Shown here piece after piece: positions 62,589-64,000 of a DNA stretch of 64,000 nucleotides; position 1 is the stretch's first letter, and each line of letters opens with the position of its first letter. This stretch comes from Ascidiaceihabitans donghaensis (lineage in GTDB: Bacteria > Pseudomonadota > Alphaproteobacteria > Rhodobacterales > Rhodobacteraceae). The stretch is taken from the NCBI RefSeq assembly GCF_900302465.1, contig NZ_OMOR01000001.1:1550001-1614000 (forward strand), read 5' to 3'. The position numbers were made by a program, and so were the translations under genes. The notes under the pieces are model-generated. The model saw only the letters and a program-made list of their open reading frames with translations, did no database searches and had not been told where the DNA came from.

Positions 62589-63794
62589 TTATGCGGTTAA
62601 GGCGGCAACACCGGGTAATTCTTTGCCTTCCATCCATTCCAAAAATGCACCACCGGCCGTCGAGATGTAAGTGAATTGATCTGCTGCCTCTGCCAGGTTC
62701 AACGCAGCCACCGTGTCACCACCACCTGCCACAGTGATCAAGGCACCGCTTTGAGTCAATTCGGCCGCAGCCTTGGCGGCTTCCATTGTGGCAATGTCGA
62801 AGGGGGCAATTTCAAATGCGCCCAAAGGTCCGTTCCAGATCAATGTCTTCAGGCTTTCAAAGGCGGTAAGAATATCTGTGACGGATGCGTCACCCGCATC
62901 CAGAACCATTTGATCCGTGCCCAGTTTTGTATCCGCATTCAAAGGAACAAGATCATAGGCGGCACCCGCTTTGAATTCCCGCGACACGCGGCCGTCGACG
63001 GGTAAAATCACCTTGCACCCTGTCGCTTTGGCGTTGTCCAGGATCTCGCGTGCCGTATCTAGTAGATCATCCTCACGCAATGAACTGCCCATATCGGCCC
63101 CTAGGGCCGCCCAAAAGGTGTTGGCCATGCCGCCACCGATGATCAGCACGTCCAGTTTGGTGACGAGGTTGGTCAGCAGATCGATCTTGGTTGATACCTT
63201 CGCACCACCCACCACCGCGCCGACAGGGCGTTCCGGTGCCGACAAGGCCGCCTCAAGTGCGGTCAGTTCCGCCTGCATCAAACGGCCCGCACACGATGGC
63301 AGCAGTTTAGCCAAACCTTCGGTGCTGGCGTGGGCGCGGTGGGCAGCAGAAAAGGCATCGTTGCAATAGACGTCACCCAAACGGGCCAGACGGGCTGCAA
63401 AGTCGGGGTCGTTTGCTTCTTCACCCGGATAAAAGCGGATATTTTCCAAAAGCAGAATATCCGCATTTTCGGCCTCCGCTGTTCGGGCTTCGGCGCCTTC
63501 GAGGGTTTCGGCCAAAACGACTTTGCGCCCGAACGCGTCTTCAAGGGCGGGCAGACAGACGCGCAGGCTTAAATCCAACGCAACCTTGCCTTTGGGCCGC
63601 CCAAAATGGGCGATCAAAACCGGGCGTCCACCTTTTGCAAGAATGTCCGCGACGGTGGGGGCGATGCGTTCAATGCGCGTGGCATCGGTGACGTGACCCG
63701 CTTCAACGGGAACATTGATGTCGACACGGACCAAAACGCGTTTGCCGTGCAAATCCATGTCGTCCAACGTCTTCCATGCTTTGGGTGAGGCCAT
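62589..63794 (-). CDS. pgk: Phosphoglycerate kinase
   Basis: 401 residues from [35 protein letters not shown] supports ATG 63794. The family motifs [18 protein letters not shown], and the C-domain GPLGAFE and [12 protein letters not shown] are present. It makes ATP from 1,3-bisphosphoglycerate in glycolysis and works in reverse in gluconeogenesis. Divergent from the cyclophilin gene at the right edge. Confidence 0.98.
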   Translation of the reverse strand: MASPKAWKTLDDMDLHGKRVLVRVDINVPVEAGHVTDATRIERIAPTVADILAKGGRPVLIAHFGRPKGKVALDLSLRVCLPALEDAFGRKVVLAETLEGAEARTAEAENADILLLENIRFYPGEEANDPDFAARLARLGDVYCNDAFSAAHRAHASTEGLAKLLPSCAGRLMQAELTALEAALSAPERPVGAVVGGAKVSTKIDLLTNLVTKLDVLIIGGGMANTFWAALGADMGSSLREDDLLDTAREILDNAKATGCKVILPVDGRVSREFKAGAAYDLVPLNADTKLGTDQMVLDAGDASVTDILTAFESLKTLIWNGPLGAFEIAPFDIATMEAAKAAAELTQSGALITVAGGGDTVAALNLAEAADQFTYISTAGGAFLEWMEGKELPGVAALTA

Positions 63795-63935
63795 GTCGCG
63801 TTCCTTCTGGTTTTGTCGCAATCGCGCTTTGTTTTGCTGGAATCCCTAGCAAGGTCAATGGAGATTAAGGGTGCGACTTGGCTTTCATCGCGCCACAGCT
63901 TAGGTATCGGACAAGTATAATGACAGGAGAGCCCC

Positions 63936-64000
63936 ATGGCCGACATCAAAGACCCCGAAAACACGATCCTTATGGAACTAAAAGATGGTACCGTGACCAT
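63936..64000 (+). CDS. Peptidyl-prolyl cis-trans isomerase, cyclophilin type (N-terminal fragment)
   Basis: The first 21 residues, MADIKDPENTILMELKDGTVT, run off the right edge. AGGAGAG precedes ATG 63936. The TILMELKDGTVT start is typical of cytoplasmic PpiB-type cyclophilins. The rest is outside the window, so this is from the start only. Confidence 0.8.
   Translation, partial: MADIKDPENTILMELKDGTVT

Overview
The window looks like a chromosomal segment from an alphaproteobacterium of the Roseobacter group (Rhodobacteraceae). The evidence is a complete RcGTA-type gene transfer agent (GTA) cluster followed by cysE, a glnB-glnA pair, a pdhA-pdhB-pdhC operon whose E1 beta subunit carries its own lipoyl domain, TRAP transporter genes, and a moderately GC-rich base composition. 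I cannot name the genus from the sequence alone. No integrase, transposase, rRNA operon or CRISPR array was seen.

Region by region: (1) 1-2734, minus strand: two adjacent repeat-rich surface or secreted proteins. One has RTX calcium-binding repeats; the other is cut by the left edge. (2) 3242-7361: glnA and glnB, nnr (NAD(P)H-hydrate repair) and a Hint-domain protein. (3) 7527-11005: tRNA-Leu(UAG) with a duplicated 26-bp element, a kinase-fold protein, and a tightly overlapping trio (membrane protein, sialidase-like protein, membrane protein). (4) 11002-13514: a carboxymuconolactone decarboxylase-like protein, a divergent HTH regulator and a YeeE/YedE transporter. (5) 13511-20037, all minus strand: a LysR regulator, a DUF1445 protein, a complete TRAP transporter and the 5-oxoprolinase subunits PxpB and PxpC. 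I read this as a catabolic operon for 5-oxoproline and/or D-glutamate. (6) 20091-30751: a sterol-desaturase-like protein, a LysR regulator, a flavoprotein, trigger factor, an SLT lipoprotein, an alternative oxidase, a periplasmic nucleotidase, a lytic transglycosylase and a solute-binding protein. (7) 30955-35146: rpsF-rpsR-rplI, a small membrane protein, a YceI protein and a cytochrome b561-YceI fusion. (8) 35304-41910: fabD-fabG-acpP, an inserted AraC/VOC/GNAT block, then fabF-mltG.

(9) 41911-56497 is the GTA cluster. It encodes small and large terminase, portal, a small membrane protein, protease, capsid, connectors, tail proteins, tape measure, distal tail, hub, peptidase and the 1307-residue tail-tip protein, all on the plus strand with overlapping or closely spaced genes. 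Its upstream region holds an exact TTAA-N7-TTAA CtrA-type box, a near-consensus sigma-70 promoter, and a terminator-like hairpin with a T tract between the promoter and the first gene. More hairpins follow the terminase and capsid genes. (10) 56604-64000: cysE, then on the minus strand pdhC, pdhB, pdhA, an FtsB-like protein, an SDR and pgk, and finally the start of a plus-strand cyclophilin.

The most interesting reading is the GTA control region. It suggests direct CtrA input combined with transcription attenuation, or a short leader RNA, for particle production. Secondary leads are the D-glutamate/5-oxoproline operon, the alternative oxidase, the sialidase-like/membrane trio, a Hint protein lacking its nucleophile, and a palindromic repeat inserted in frame within nnr.
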